NCBI GenBank assembly: GCA_014843695.1
Contig: CM026394.1
Coordinates: 33,432,164 to 33,496,163 of the forward strand
Origin: Archivesica marissinica
Lineage: Eukaryota > Mollusca > Bivalvia > Venerida > Vesicomyidae
Direction: 5' to 3'
Length of the DNA: 64,000 bases
Positions 11,410 through 24,080 of the stretch are shown piece by piece; within the stretch, counting starts at the first letter, position 1; each line of letters opens with the position of its first letter. Below the pieces are notes generated by a model that worked only from the letters and a program-made list of their open reading frames with translations, ran no database searches and was not told the DNA's origin. Made by a program: the position numbers and the translations under genes.

Positions 11410-12080
11410 AATAGGGTGGCATTATGACTGCCAATCTTGACACTGTAACACTGGTTTTGTAATGAATGCAATTATATGATAGCAACGTTTTTGGGGAAAT
11501 TGTGACAGTCAGGTTGGATACGAACATGACTTTAATGATGCCCAGAGCCGGTTTCAAGATCGAAATCGTAACCACGTCAATTGTGTCGATCGATCTGATT
11601 TGTTCTTTGAAAAAGACATCCACCCTTAAATTCGTATATTGTTTACCACATTGTGGCTTAAGGGTAGCCTGGGTTCCAGTCTGTCGATTTTTCACTTTTT
11701 AACTTCTGGCAAAATGACACAAGTTGATATTATCAGAAACTCAATACGACGTGTTGACAAGGTCTCAGTGTTTATTTGACTAACCAGGCCTGTTCCCAGG
11801 TTAGCATAAGGAATATAACGTGGTAGTCACTACTAAGTTCATGAATTCAGTATTCACTATTACATTTACGTAACTTCAATAAAAGTTAGAAACGTATACT
11901 ATGAACATCAGATACAAGATAGGGCTATATATATATATTAAAGGAGTTCGTTATCAGAATGTTGTAAATTATTTATAATACATTTTTGGTTTTTGACCCA
12001 TCCTTCTCCCTTACTAATGAATGCCAAACAAATAAACAAAATTAAAATAAACCTTTATAAAAATCAGGCTAAAAATGTAT
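11410..12080. other. No feature seen
   Basis: Open frames on both strands at 11,390-11,702 are short and mutually overlapping, and show no recognisable domain. Confidence 0.45.
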
Positions 12081-12084
12081 ACCT

Positions 12085-12150
12085 TACACAAGGCTCGAAC
12101 CCGCATCACGGTCCTGCAAAAAACAATACATTGCCATCTGGGCCATGTTT
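12085..12150 (-). repeat. Possible old SINE head, minus strand
   Basis: On the minus strand GCGGGTTCGAGCC resembles a B-box about 40 bases downstream of a TGGCCCAGATGG A-box-like block. No SINE body is recognisable. Confidence 0.35.
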
Positions 12151-12237
12151 ATAACTTGTTTAAAAAGTATAGTATCCTACCATGTCTGTAGTCATACTAT
12201 GTATTACATATATTGGGAATACTTCTATTTATCATAA

Positions 12238-12653
12238 CCCCCTGGATAGTCGGGGCGACGCCTCCAGATGTTTATCAGTCATGTTCTTGGAGAATGGTAC
12301 GCAATATACAGATGTCGCTCTTATTCTAGAAGTATCCCTGGTTCGTTTACATGCCAAATGTATAGCACAAATACACGAGTCTTCAGCTTATACTCACATT
12401 TGGAGGGGGACCAGTTAATATTGTTATGGTTTGACGAAGGATTGGACCTGTGATCCCTGGTCTCGAGGTTATAAAACTGTTCTCCTATCTCAAACTCAGT
12501 CTCAAGCTTCTGATCGGTTCAGCTGGCAGTAAAAACTCAGAATTAACCAATCAAATCATTTGAGCTTGAGTTTGAGCTCTGACAAAAGTGTTATAACCTC
12601 GGGGCCACTGGATTCGCAGTCCATGGTATTAACGACTGGACTACTGACCCGTC
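12238..12653 (-). repeat. Old SINE-A relative, minus strand, split by a MITE
   Basis: It carries CGACGCCTCC in the body and a head ending GACTACTGACCCGTC. The middle has diverged strongly. The head is interrupted at 12,464-12,602 by a MITE. It resembles the diverged copy at 13,931-14,183 that starts the large satellite. Confidence 0.65.
12464..12602. mobile_element. MITE-like element, about 139 bp, inside a SINE
   Basis: Termini CGAGGTTATAAAACT and AGTGTTATAACCTCGG are inverted repeats with one mismatch. A second inner inverted pair is CTCAAACTCAGTCTCAAGCT against AGCTTGAGTTTGAG. It splits the tRNA-like head of the surrounding SINE. Confidence 0.75.
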
Positions 12654-13041
12654 TATGGTCCCACATTACCATTACCAACAGCTTAAAGTAGATAGATTAG
12701 GAAGAATTCATTATTTTTGGGTTCATTTTAGCCTCTGACGACGAACTCCTTTGTGTGTTTATTATATATTGAATTATTGTAATATATACTAGAAATCGCA
12801 AGACATGAAACTGTTATGTCTATTTGAGTTTTTTTAAACGTGTCATGACCTTTTGATTTTGAATTTCAAAACCCAAACGGAACATTTACTTTTTGCTTAA
12901 CTGAGAATATTGATCTAATAACTGTAAATAGAGACTAGTCAATGTTTATTTATTTGAAATTTCCCTTTTTATCCATGTTTTGAACAAATTTCAACGTACT
13001 TATTTTGTATAGATCATGATTTGGAACTTTAGCAACAAAAC
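12654..13041. other. No feature seen
   Basis: AT-rich sequence without a recognisable gene or repeat. Confidence 0.45.
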
Positions 13042-13293
13042 TGTCGAATTAGCGCAAATATTAACACGCTCTGTTATCACCAATGCATCCGGGGTTCAAT
13101 TCTCGGACCATGCTGTATGTGAGATAGTACGGTGGTCGCCATATCGGATAGGAGGTTTTCTCTGGGCATCCAGGATCCGGGTTTCCTACCACACGAATGA
13201 CTATATGTATACACTTTCATTCGCGCCAACGAGAATGATTAATATAAAGTGTTGAAACTTGTTTCGCAATCGTTGTAAAATAAATAACGTTGA
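13042..13293 (+). repeat. SINE-B, plus strand
   Basis: A head with TGTCGAATTAGCGC and GGTTCAATTCTCGGACC, a degraded core and a well kept tail (TTTCGCAATCGTTGT) are visible. The open frame through it is incidental. Confidence 0.82.
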
Positions 13294-13447
13294 TATTAAT
13301 TAACAACAGAACTATTAAATTTACTATGAACGATTATATAAGTATATAGAATAAAAGAATATTGTATTATTTTAAAAATATTTTTGTCAAATTTAATTTA
13401 ATAATTAATAATGAAATATACAGTAGCGGATACTGACACCAAACTTT

Positions 13448-13691
13448 GTTAACACTTTCAACACCACATACCTCTAAATAGGTTTACAAATAGTGTAGAT
13501 CCAGATGAGCCGGCTCATGACGAGTCATCTCATCAGGATCTGCACTTTTTGCCAGTAATATTACCATTTTTAGACAAAATTACCCATATTGATAAATGAA
13601 ATCGTCCAAATGTAATTTTCTGATTAATTTGTTGGTCTAAGAATATCATGCACCAGTCCATGTCAGTTACTTGGTGTTGAATGGGTTAAAC
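13448..13691. mobile_element. MITE-like element related to that at 10,395
   Basis: Imperfect terminal inverted repeats start GTTAACACTTTCAACACC and end GGTGTTGAATGGGTTAAAC. The inner block TAGATCCAGATGAG matches the other member, and its inverted partner CTCATCAGGATCTGC is close by. Confidence 0.65.
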
Positions 13692-13930
13692 ACTCTACTG
13701 TAGTCGCATGGATATGAACCGCCTGAGCAATATTTCAAGAAATAACTCAAATATCGACGTAACAGTTTCATGACAGTGATAATAAATAATTATCGAGAAT
13801 CCCAAAATCAAAAGATGTACTTTCAATATACAACTGTGGTAAAAATGTGCGTTTATAATATATATTTTAAATATTTATTTCTATGAAAATAAAATAAAAA
13901 TGATACATGAAAATGGATTTGTTTACCTTT

Positions 13931-14183
13931 TTTTTATTTCTTTAACAACTGGTTACCGTCGCCCCCTGGTGGTCAACGGGGCGACTCCTCCATAACTATA
14001 TTAGTCATTTATTTGTTGGAGGATGGTTATTTTACACACCCGGTGTTTGACAACGATATATGAGAACTCGGTGTATAGTCCAAGCTTAAAACTGTTAATG
14101 TAATTAAGATCAGACTCGAGCACGAACCAGTGTTACCTGGATACACAGTCCAACGTGTTAACTACTGGACAACTGGTCCGTCT
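13931..14183 (-). repeat. Diverged SINE-A copy adjoining the large satellite
   Basis: The minus-strand tail and body remnants (GGTTACCGTCGCC, CGACTCCTCC, TTAGTCATTT) lead into a head that reads GTTACCTGGATACACAGTCC and ends GGTCCGTCTG. The head is the first monomer of the satellite that follows, so the array appears to have grown from this copy or a sister. Confidence 0.7.
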
Positions 14184-17100
14184 GATACCTGGATGCGCAG
14201 TCCAACGTTTTAACAACTGGTCCGTCTGATACATGGATACACAGTCCAACGTGTTAACCACTGGTCCGTCTGATACCTGGATACGTAGTCCAACGTGTTA
14301 ACTACTGACACGTCTGATACCTGGATACGCAGTCCAACGTGTTAACTACTGGACCACTGGTCCGTCTGATACCTGGATACGCAGTCCAACGTGTTAACTA
14401 CTGACCCGTCTGATACCTGTATACACAGTCCAACGTGCTAACAACTGGACCACTGGCCCGTCTGATACCTGGGTACGCAGTCCAACGTGTTAACTACAGG
14501 ACCACTGGTCCGTCTGTTACCTGGATACGCAGTCCAACGTGTTAACTACTGGACCACTGGCCCGCCTGTTACCTGGATACGCAGTCCAACGTGTTAACTA
14601 CTGGAACTCTGGTCCGTTTGTTACCTGGATACGCAGTCCAACGTGTTAACAACGGGACCACTGGCCCGTCTGATACCTGGATACGCAGTCCAACGTGTTA
14701 ACACCTGGCCCGTCTGATACCTGGATACACAGTCCAACGTGTTAACACCTGGCCCGTCCGATACCTGGATACACAGTCCAACGTGTTAACTACTGGACCA
14801 CTTGTCCGTCTGATACCTGGATACGCAGTCTAACGTGTTAACTATACTGGACCACTGGTCCGTCTGATACCTGGATACGCAGTCCAACGTGTTAACTACT
14901 GGACCACTGGTCCGTCTGATACCTGGATACACAGTCCAACGTGTTACCTACTGGACCACTGGTCCGTCTGATACCTGGATACGCAGTCCAACGTGTTAAC
15001 TACTGGACCACAGGCCCACATGATACCTGGATACGCAGTCCAACGTGTTAACTACTGGACAGCTGTCCCGGCTGATACCTGGATACACAGTCCAACGTGT
15101 TAACTATTGGACCACTGGTCCGTCTGATACCTGGATACGCAGTCCAACGTGTTAACAACTGGACCACTGGTCCGTCTGATACTTGGATACGCAGTCCAAC
15201 GTGTTAACTACTGGACCACTGGTCCGTCTGATACCTGGATATGCAGTACAACGTGTTAACTACTGGACCACTGGTCCGTCTGATACCTGGATACGTAGTC
15301 CAACGTCTTAACTACTGGACCGCTGGTCCGTCTGATACCTGGATACGCAGTCCAACGTGTTAACTACTGGACCACTGGTCCGTCTGATACCTGGATATGC
15401 AGTCCAACGTGTTAACTACTGGACCACTGGTCGGTCTGATACCTGGATACGTAGTCCAGCGTGTTAACTACTGGACCGCTGGTCCGTCTGATACCTGGAT
15501 ACGCAGTCCAACGTGTTAACTACTGGACCACTGGTCCGTCTGATACCTGGATACGCAGTCCAACGTTTTAACTACTGGACCACTGGTCCGCGTGATAACT
15601 GGATACGCAGCCCAACGTGTTAACTACTGGACCACTGGTCCGTATGATACCTGGATACGCAGTCCAACGTAATAACTACTGGACCACTGGTCCGCGTGAT
15701 ACCTGGATACGCAGTCCAACGTGTTAACTACTGGACCACTGGTCCGTCTGATACCTGGATACGCAGTCCAACGTGTTAACTACTGGACCACTGGTCCGTC
15801 TGATACCTGGATACGCAGTCCAATGTGTTAACTACTGGACCACTGGTCCGTCTGATACCTGGATACCCAGTCCAACGTGTTAACTACTGGACCACTGGTC
15901 CGCGTGATACCTGGATATGCAGCCCAACGTGTTAACTACTGGACCACTGGTCCGTATGATACCTGGATACGCAGTCCAACGTGTTAACTACTGGACCACT
16001 GGTCCGCGTGATACATGGATACGCAGTCCAACGTGTTAACTATTGGACCACTGGTCCGTCTGATACCTGGATACGCAGTCCAACGTGTTAACTACTGGAC
16101 CACTGGCCCGTCTGTTACCTGGATACGCAGTCCAACGTGTTAACAACTGACCCGTCTGATACCTGGATACGCAGTCCAACGTGTTCACTACTGGACCACT
16201 GGTCCGTCTGATACCTGGATACGCAGTCCAACGTGTTAACAACTGGCCCGTCTGATACCGGGATACACAGTCCAACGTGTTAACTATTGGACCACTGGTC
16301 CGTCTGATACCGGGATCGCAGTACGTGTTAACTACTGGACTACTGGTCCGTCTAATACCGGGATACGCAGTCCAACGTGTTAACTACTGGACCACTGTTC
16401 CGTCTGATACCTGGATACGCAGCCCAACGTGTTAAATACTGGACTACTGGTCCGTCTGATACCTGGATACGCAGTCCAACGTGTTAACTACTGGACTACT
16501 GGTCCGTCTGATACCGGGATACGCAGTCCAACGTGTTAACTACTGGATCACTGGCCCGTCTGATACCTGGATACGCTGTCCAACGTGTTAACTGCTGGAC
16601 CACTGGTCCGTCTGATACCTGGATACGCAGTCCAACGTGTTAACAACTGGCCCGTCTGATACCGGGATACACAGTCCAACGTGTTAACTACTGGACCACT
16701 GGTCCGTCTGATACCGGGATACGCAGTACGTGTTAACTACTGGACTACTGGTCCGTCTAATACCGGGATACGCAGTCCAACGTGTTAACTACTGGACCAC
16801 TGGTCCGTCTGATACCTGGATACACAGTTCAACGTGTTAACTACTGGACTACTGTTCCGTCTGATACCTGGATACGCAGCCCATCGTGTTAACTACTGGA
16901 CTACTGGTCCGTCTGATACCTGGATACGCAGTCCAACGTGTTAACTACTGGACTACTGGTCCGTCTTATACCGGGAAACACAGTCCAACGTGTTAACTAC
17001 TGGATCACTGGCCCGTCTGATACCTGGATACGCAGTCCAACGTGTTAACTACTGGACCACTGGTCCGTCTGATACCTGGATACGCAGTCCAACGTGTTAA

Positions 17101-20100
17101 CAACTGACCCGTCTGATAACTGGATACGCAGTCCAACGTGTAAACTACTGGACCACTGGTCCGTCTGATACCTGGATACGCAGTCCAACGTGTTAACTAC
17201 TGGACCACTGGTCCGTCTGATACCTGGATACGCAGTCCAACGTGTTAACTACTGGACCACTGGTCCGTCTGATACATGGATACGCAGTCCAACGTGTTAA
17301 CTACTGGACCACTGGTCCGTCTGATACCTGGATACGCAGTCTAACGTGTTAACTACTGGACCACTGGCCCGTCTGATACCTGGATACGCAGTCCAACGTG
17401 TTAACTACTGGACCACTGGCCCGTCTGATACATGGATACACAGTCCAATGTGTTAACTACTGGACCACTGGTCCGTCTGATACCTGGATACGCAGTCCAA
17501 CGTGTTAACTACTGGACTACTGGTCCGTCTGATACCGGGATACGCAGTCCAACGTTTTAACTAGTGGATCACTGGCCCGTCTGATACCTGGATACGCAGT
17601 CCAACGTATTAACTACTGGACTACTGGTCCGTCTGATAACTGGATACGCAGTCCAACATGTTAACTACTGGACCGCTGTCCCGTCTGATACCTGGATACA
17701 CAGTCCAACGTGTTAACTACTGGACCACTCGTCCGTCTGATACCTGGATACACAGTCCAACGTGTTAACTACTGGACCACAGGCACGCCTGATACCTGGA
17801 TACACAGTCCAACGTGTTAACTACTGGACCATTGACCCGTCTGATACCTGGATACAAAGTCCAACATGTTAACTACTGGACCGCTGTCCCGTCTGATACC
17901 TGGATAAACAGTCCAACGTGTTAACTACTGGACCACTCGTCCGTCTGATACCTGGATACACAGTCCAACGTGTTAACTACTGGACCGCTGTCCCGTCTGA
18001 TACCTGGATACGCAGTCCAATGTGTTAACAACTGGACCACTGACACGTCTAATACCTGGATACACAGTCTAACGTGTTAACAACTGACCCGTCTGATACC
18101 TGGATGCGCAGTTTAACATGTTAACAACAGACCCGTCTGATACCTGGATACAAAGTCCAACCTGTTAAAAACTGACCCGTCTGATACTTGGATACGCAGT
18201 CTAACGTGTTAACAACTGACCCGTCTGATACCTGGATACATAGTCCAACGTGTTAACAACTGACCCGTCTGATACTTGGATACGCAGTCTATCGTGTTAA
18301 CAACTGACCCGTCTGATACCTGGATACGCAGTCCAACGTGTTAACAACTTACCCGTCTGATACCTGGATACGCAGTCTAACGTGTTAACAACTGGTCCGT
18401 CTGATACCTGGATACGCAGTCTAACGTGTTAACATCTGACCCGTCTGATACCTGGATACGCATTCTAACGTGTTAACAACTGGACCACTGACCCGTCTGG
18501 TACCTGGATACGCAGTCTAACGTGTTAACAACTGACCCGTCTGATACCTGGATACGCATTCTAACGTGTTAACAACTGGACCACTGACCCGTCTGATACC
18601 TGGATACGCAGTGCAACGTGTTAACTACTGGACTACTGACCCGTCTGATACCTGGATACGCAGTCTAACGTGTTAACAACTGGACCACTGGTCCGTCTGA
18701 TACCTGGATACGCAGTACAACGTGTTAACTACTGGACTACTGACTCGTCTGATACCTGGATACGCAGTCTAACGTGTTAACTACTGGACTACTGACTCGT
18801 CTGATACCTGGATACGCAGTCTAACGTGTTAACTACTGGACTACTGACCCGTCTGATACCTGGATACGCAGTCTAACGTGTTAACTACTGGACTACTGAC
18901 CAGTCTGATACCTGGAAAACGCAGTCTAACGTGTTAACAACTGGACTGCAGACCCGTCTGATACCTGGATACGCAGTCTAACGTGTTAACTACTGGACTA
19001 CTGACTCGTCTGATACCTGGATACGCAGTCTAACGTGTTAATTACTAGATTACTGACTCGTCTGATACCTGGATACGCAGTCTAACGTGTTAACTACTGG
19101 ACTACTGACTCGTCTGATACCTAGATATGCAGTCTAACGTGTTAACTACTGGACTACTGACCAGTCTGATACCTTGAAAAACGCAGTCTAACGTGTAAAC
19201 AACTGGACAGCTGACCTGTCTGATACTTGGATACGCAGTCTAACGTGATAACTACTGGACCACTGGTCCGTCTGATACCTGGATACGCAGTCCAACGTGT
19301 TAACTACTGGACTACTGACCCGTCTGATACCTGGATTGGCAGTCCAACGTGTTAACTACTGGACCACTGGTCCGTCTGATACCTGGATACGCAGTCCAAC
19401 GTGTTAACTACTGGATCACTGGCCCGTCTGATACCTGGATACGCAGTCCAACATATTAACTACTGGACCACTGGTCCGTCTGATACCTGGATACGCAGTC
19501 CAACGTGTTAACTACTGGACCATTGACCCGTCTGATACCTGGATACACAGTCCAACGTGTTAACCACTGACCCGTCTGATACCTGGATACGCAGTCCAAC
19601 GTGTTAACTACTGGACCGCTGTCTCGTCTGATACCTGGATACACAGTTCAACGTGTTAACTACTGGACCGCTGTCCCGTCTGATACCTGGATACGCAGTC
19701 CAACGTGTTAACTACTGGACCACTGGTCCGTCTGATACCTGGATACGCAGTCCAACGTGTTAACTACTGGACCACTGGTCCGTCTGATACATGGATACGC
19801 AGTCTAACGTGTTAACTACTGGACCACTGGTCCGTCTGATACCTGGATATGCAGTCAAACGTGTTAACTACTGGACCACTGGTCCGTCTGATACCTGGAT
19901 ACGCAGTCCAACGTGCTAACTACTGGACCACTGGCCCGTCTGATTCATGGATACACAGGCCAACGTGTTAACTACTGGACCACTGGTCCGTCTGATACCT
20001 GGATACGCAGTCCAACGTGTTAACTACTGACCCGTCTGATACCTGGATACGCAGTCCAACGTGTTAACTACTGGACCACTGGTCCGTCTGATACCTGGAT

Positions 20101-20450
20101 ACGCAGTCCAACGTGCTAACTACTGGACCACTGGCCCATCTGATTCATGGATACACAGTCCAACGTGTTAACTACTGGACCACTGGTCCGTCTGATACCT
20201 GGATACGCAGTCCAACGTGTTAACTACTGACCCGTCTGATACCTGGATACGCAGTCCAACGTGTTAACTACTGGACCGCTGTCCCGTCTGATACCTGGAT
20301 GCGCAGCCCAACATGCTAACTACTGTACCACTGGCTCGTCTGATACCTGGATGCGCAGCCCAACGTGTTAACTACTGGACCACTGACCCGTCTGATACCT
20401 GGATACTCAGTCCAACGTGTTAACTACTGGACCACTGACCCGTCTGATAC

Positions 20451-23400
20451 CTTGATACGCAGTCCAACGTGTTAACTACTGGACCACTGGTCCGTCAGAT
20501 ACCTGGATACGCAGTCCAACGTGTTAACAACTGACCCGTCTGATACCTGGATAGGCAGTCCAACGTGTTAACCACTGGACGACTGGTCCGTCTGATCCCT
20601 GGATACGCAGTCCAACGTGTTAACAACTGACCCGTCTGATACCTGGATACGCAGTCCAACGTGTTAACTACTGGACCACTTGTCCATCTGATACCTGGAT
20701 ACGCAGTCCAACGTGTTAACTACTGGACCACTGGTCCGTCTGATACCTGGATACGCAGTCCAACGTGTTAACTACTGGACCACTGGTCCGTCTGATACAT
20801 GGATACGCAGTCCAACGTGTTAACTACTGGACCACTGGTCCGTCTGATACCGGGATACGCAGTCCAACGTTTTAACTACTGGATCACTGGCCCGTCTGAT
20901 ACCTGGATACGCAGTCCAACGTATTAACTACTGGACCACTGGTCCGTCTGATACCTGGATACGCAGTCCAACGTGTTAACTACTGGACCACAGGCACGCC
21001 TGATAACTGGATACACAGTCCAACGTGTTAACTACTGGACCATTGACCCGTCTGATACCTGGATACACAGTCCAACGTGTTAACAACTGACCCATCTGAT
21101 ACCTGGATACGCAGTCCAACATGTTAACTACTGGACCGCTGTCCCGTCTGATACCTGTATACACAGTCCAACGTGTTAACTACTGGACCGCTGTCCCGTC
21201 TGATACCTGGATACGCAGTCCAATGTGTTAACAACTGGACCACTGACACGTCTAATACCTGGATACACAGTCTAACGTGTTAACAACTGACCCGTCTGAT
21301 ACCTGGATACGCAGTTTAACATGTTAACAACAGACCCGTCTGATACCTGGATACACAGTCCAACGTGTTAACAACTGACCCGTCTGATACTTGGATACGC
21401 AGTCTAACGTGTTAACAACTGACCCGTCTGATACCTGGATACACAGTCCAACGTGTTAACAACTGACCCGTCTGATACTTGGATACGCAGTCTAACGTGT
21501 TAACAACTGACCTGTCTGATACCTGGATATGCAGTCCAACGTGTTAACAACTGACCCGTCTGATACTTGGATACGCAGTCCAACGTGTTAACAACTGACC
21601 CGTCTGATACCTGGATACGCAGTCTAAGGTGTTAACAACTGGTCCGTCTGATACCTGGATACGCAGTCTAACGTGTTAACATCTGACCCGTCTGATACCT
21701 GGATACGCATTCTAACGTGTTAACAACTGGACCACTGACCCGTCTGGTACCTGGATACGCAGTCTAACTTGTTAACAACTGACCCGTCTTATACCTGGAT
21801 ACGCATTCTAACGTGTTAACTACTGGACTACTGACCCGTCTGATACCTGGATACGCAGTCTAACGTGTTAACAACTGGACCACTGGTCCGTCTGATACCT
21901 GGATACGCAGTACAACGTGTTAACTACTGGACTACTGACTCGTCTGATACCTGGATACGCAGTCTAACGTGTTAACTACTGGACTACTGACTCGTCTGAT
22001 ACCTGGATACGCAGTCTAACGAGTTAACTACTGGACTACTGACCCGTCTGATACCTGGATACGCAGTCTAACGTGTTAACTACTGGACTACTGACCAGTC
22101 TGATACCTGGAAAACGCAGTCTAACGTGTTAACAACTGGACTGTTGACCCGTCTGATACCTGGATACGCAGTCTAACGTGTTAACTACTGAACTACTGAC
22201 CCGTCTGATATACCTGGATACGCAGTCTAACGTGTTAACTACTGGACCACTGACCCGTCTGATACCTTGATACGCAGTCCAACGTGTTAACTACTGGACC
22301 ACTGGTCCGTCAGATACCTGGATACGCAGTCCAACGTGTTAACAACTGACCCGTCTGATACCTGGATAGGCAGTCCAACGTGTTAACCACTGGACGACTG
22401 GTCCGTCTGATCCCTGGATACGCAGTCCAACGTGTTAACAACTGACCCGTCTGATACCTGGATACGCAGTCCAACGTGTTAACTACTGGACCACTGGTCC
22501 ATCTGATACCTGGATACGCAGTCCAACGTGTTAACTACTGGACCACTGGTCCGTCTGATACCTGGATACGCAGTCCAACGTGTTAACTACTTGACCACTG
22601 GTCCGTCTGATACATGGATACGCAGTCCAACGTGTTAACTACTGGACCACTGGTCCGTCTGATACCGGGATACGCAGTCCAACATTTTAACTACTGGATC
22701 ACTGGCCCGTCTGATACCTGGATACGCAGTCCAACGTATTAACTACTGGACCACTGGTCCGTCTGATACCTGGATACGCAGTCCAACGTGTTAACTACTG
22801 GACCACAGGCACGCCTGATAACTGGATACACAGTCCAACGTGTTAACTACTGGACCATTGACCCGTCTGATACCTGGATACACAGTCCAACGTGTTAACA
22901 ACTGACCCATCTGATACCTGGATACGCAGTCCAACATGTTAACTACTGGACCGCTGTCCCGTCTGATACCTGGATACACAGTCCAACGTGTTAACTACTG
23001 GACCGCTGTCCCGTCTGATACCTGGATACGCAGTCCAATGTGTTAACAACTGGACCACTGACACGTCTAATACCTGGATACACAGTCTAACGTGTTAACA
23101 ACTGACCCGTCTGATACCTGGATACGCAGTTTAACATGTTAACAACAGACCCGTCTGATACCTGGATACACAGTCCAACGTGTTAACAACTGACCCGTCT
23201 GATACTTGGATACGCAGTCTAACGTGTTAACAACTGACCCGTCTGATACCTGGATACACAGTCCAACGTGTTAACAACTGACCCGTCTGATACTTGGATA
23301 CGCAGTCTAACGTGTTAACAACTGACCTGTCTGATACCTGGATATGCAGTCCAACGTGTTAACAACTGACCCGTCTGATACTTGGATACGCAGTCCAACG

Positions 23401-24080
23401 TGTTAACAACTGACCCGTCTGATACCTGGATACGCAGTCTAAGGTGTTAACAACTCGTCCGTCTGATACCTGGATACGCAGTCTAACGTGTTAACATCTG
23501 ACCCGTCTGATACCTGGATACGCATTCTAACGTGTTAACAACTGGACCACTGACCCGTCTGGTACCTGGATACGCAGTCTAACTTGTTAACAACTGACCC
23601 GTCTTATACCTGGATACGCATTCTAACGTGTTAACTACTGGACTACTGACCCGTCTGATACCTGGATACGCAGTCTAACGTGTTAACAACTGGACCACTG
23701 GTCCGTCTGATACCTGGATACGCAGTACAACGTGTTAACTACTGGACTACTGACTCGTCTGATACCTGGATACGCAGTCTAACGTGTTAACTACTGGATT
23801 ACTGACTCGTCTGATACCTGGATACGCAGTCTAACGAGTTAACTACTGGACTACTGACCCGTCTGATACCTGGATACGCAGTCTAACGTGTTAACTACTG
23901 GACTACTGACCAGTCTGATACCTGGAAAACGCAGTCTAACGTGTTAACAACTGGACTGCTGACCCGTCTGATACCTGGATACGCAGTCTAACGTGTTAAC
24001 TGAACTACTGACCCGTCTGATACCTGGATACGCAGTCTAACGTATTAACTACTGGACTACTGACCAGTCTGAAACCTGGA
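20451..24080. repeat. Higher-order duplication, 1,815-bp period
   Basis: Rare variants in 20,451-22,265 recur in the same order 1,815 bp later: CTTGATACGC at 20,451 and 22,266, CACTGACACG at 21,241 and 23,056, AAAACGCAG at 22,111 and 23,926. Confidence 0.85.

Noticed and set aside
11390..11702. Overlapping frames of 101 and 78 codons on opposite strands
   Set aside because: There is no recognisable domain, no splice or start context, and they lie next to an old duplicated non-coding segment.
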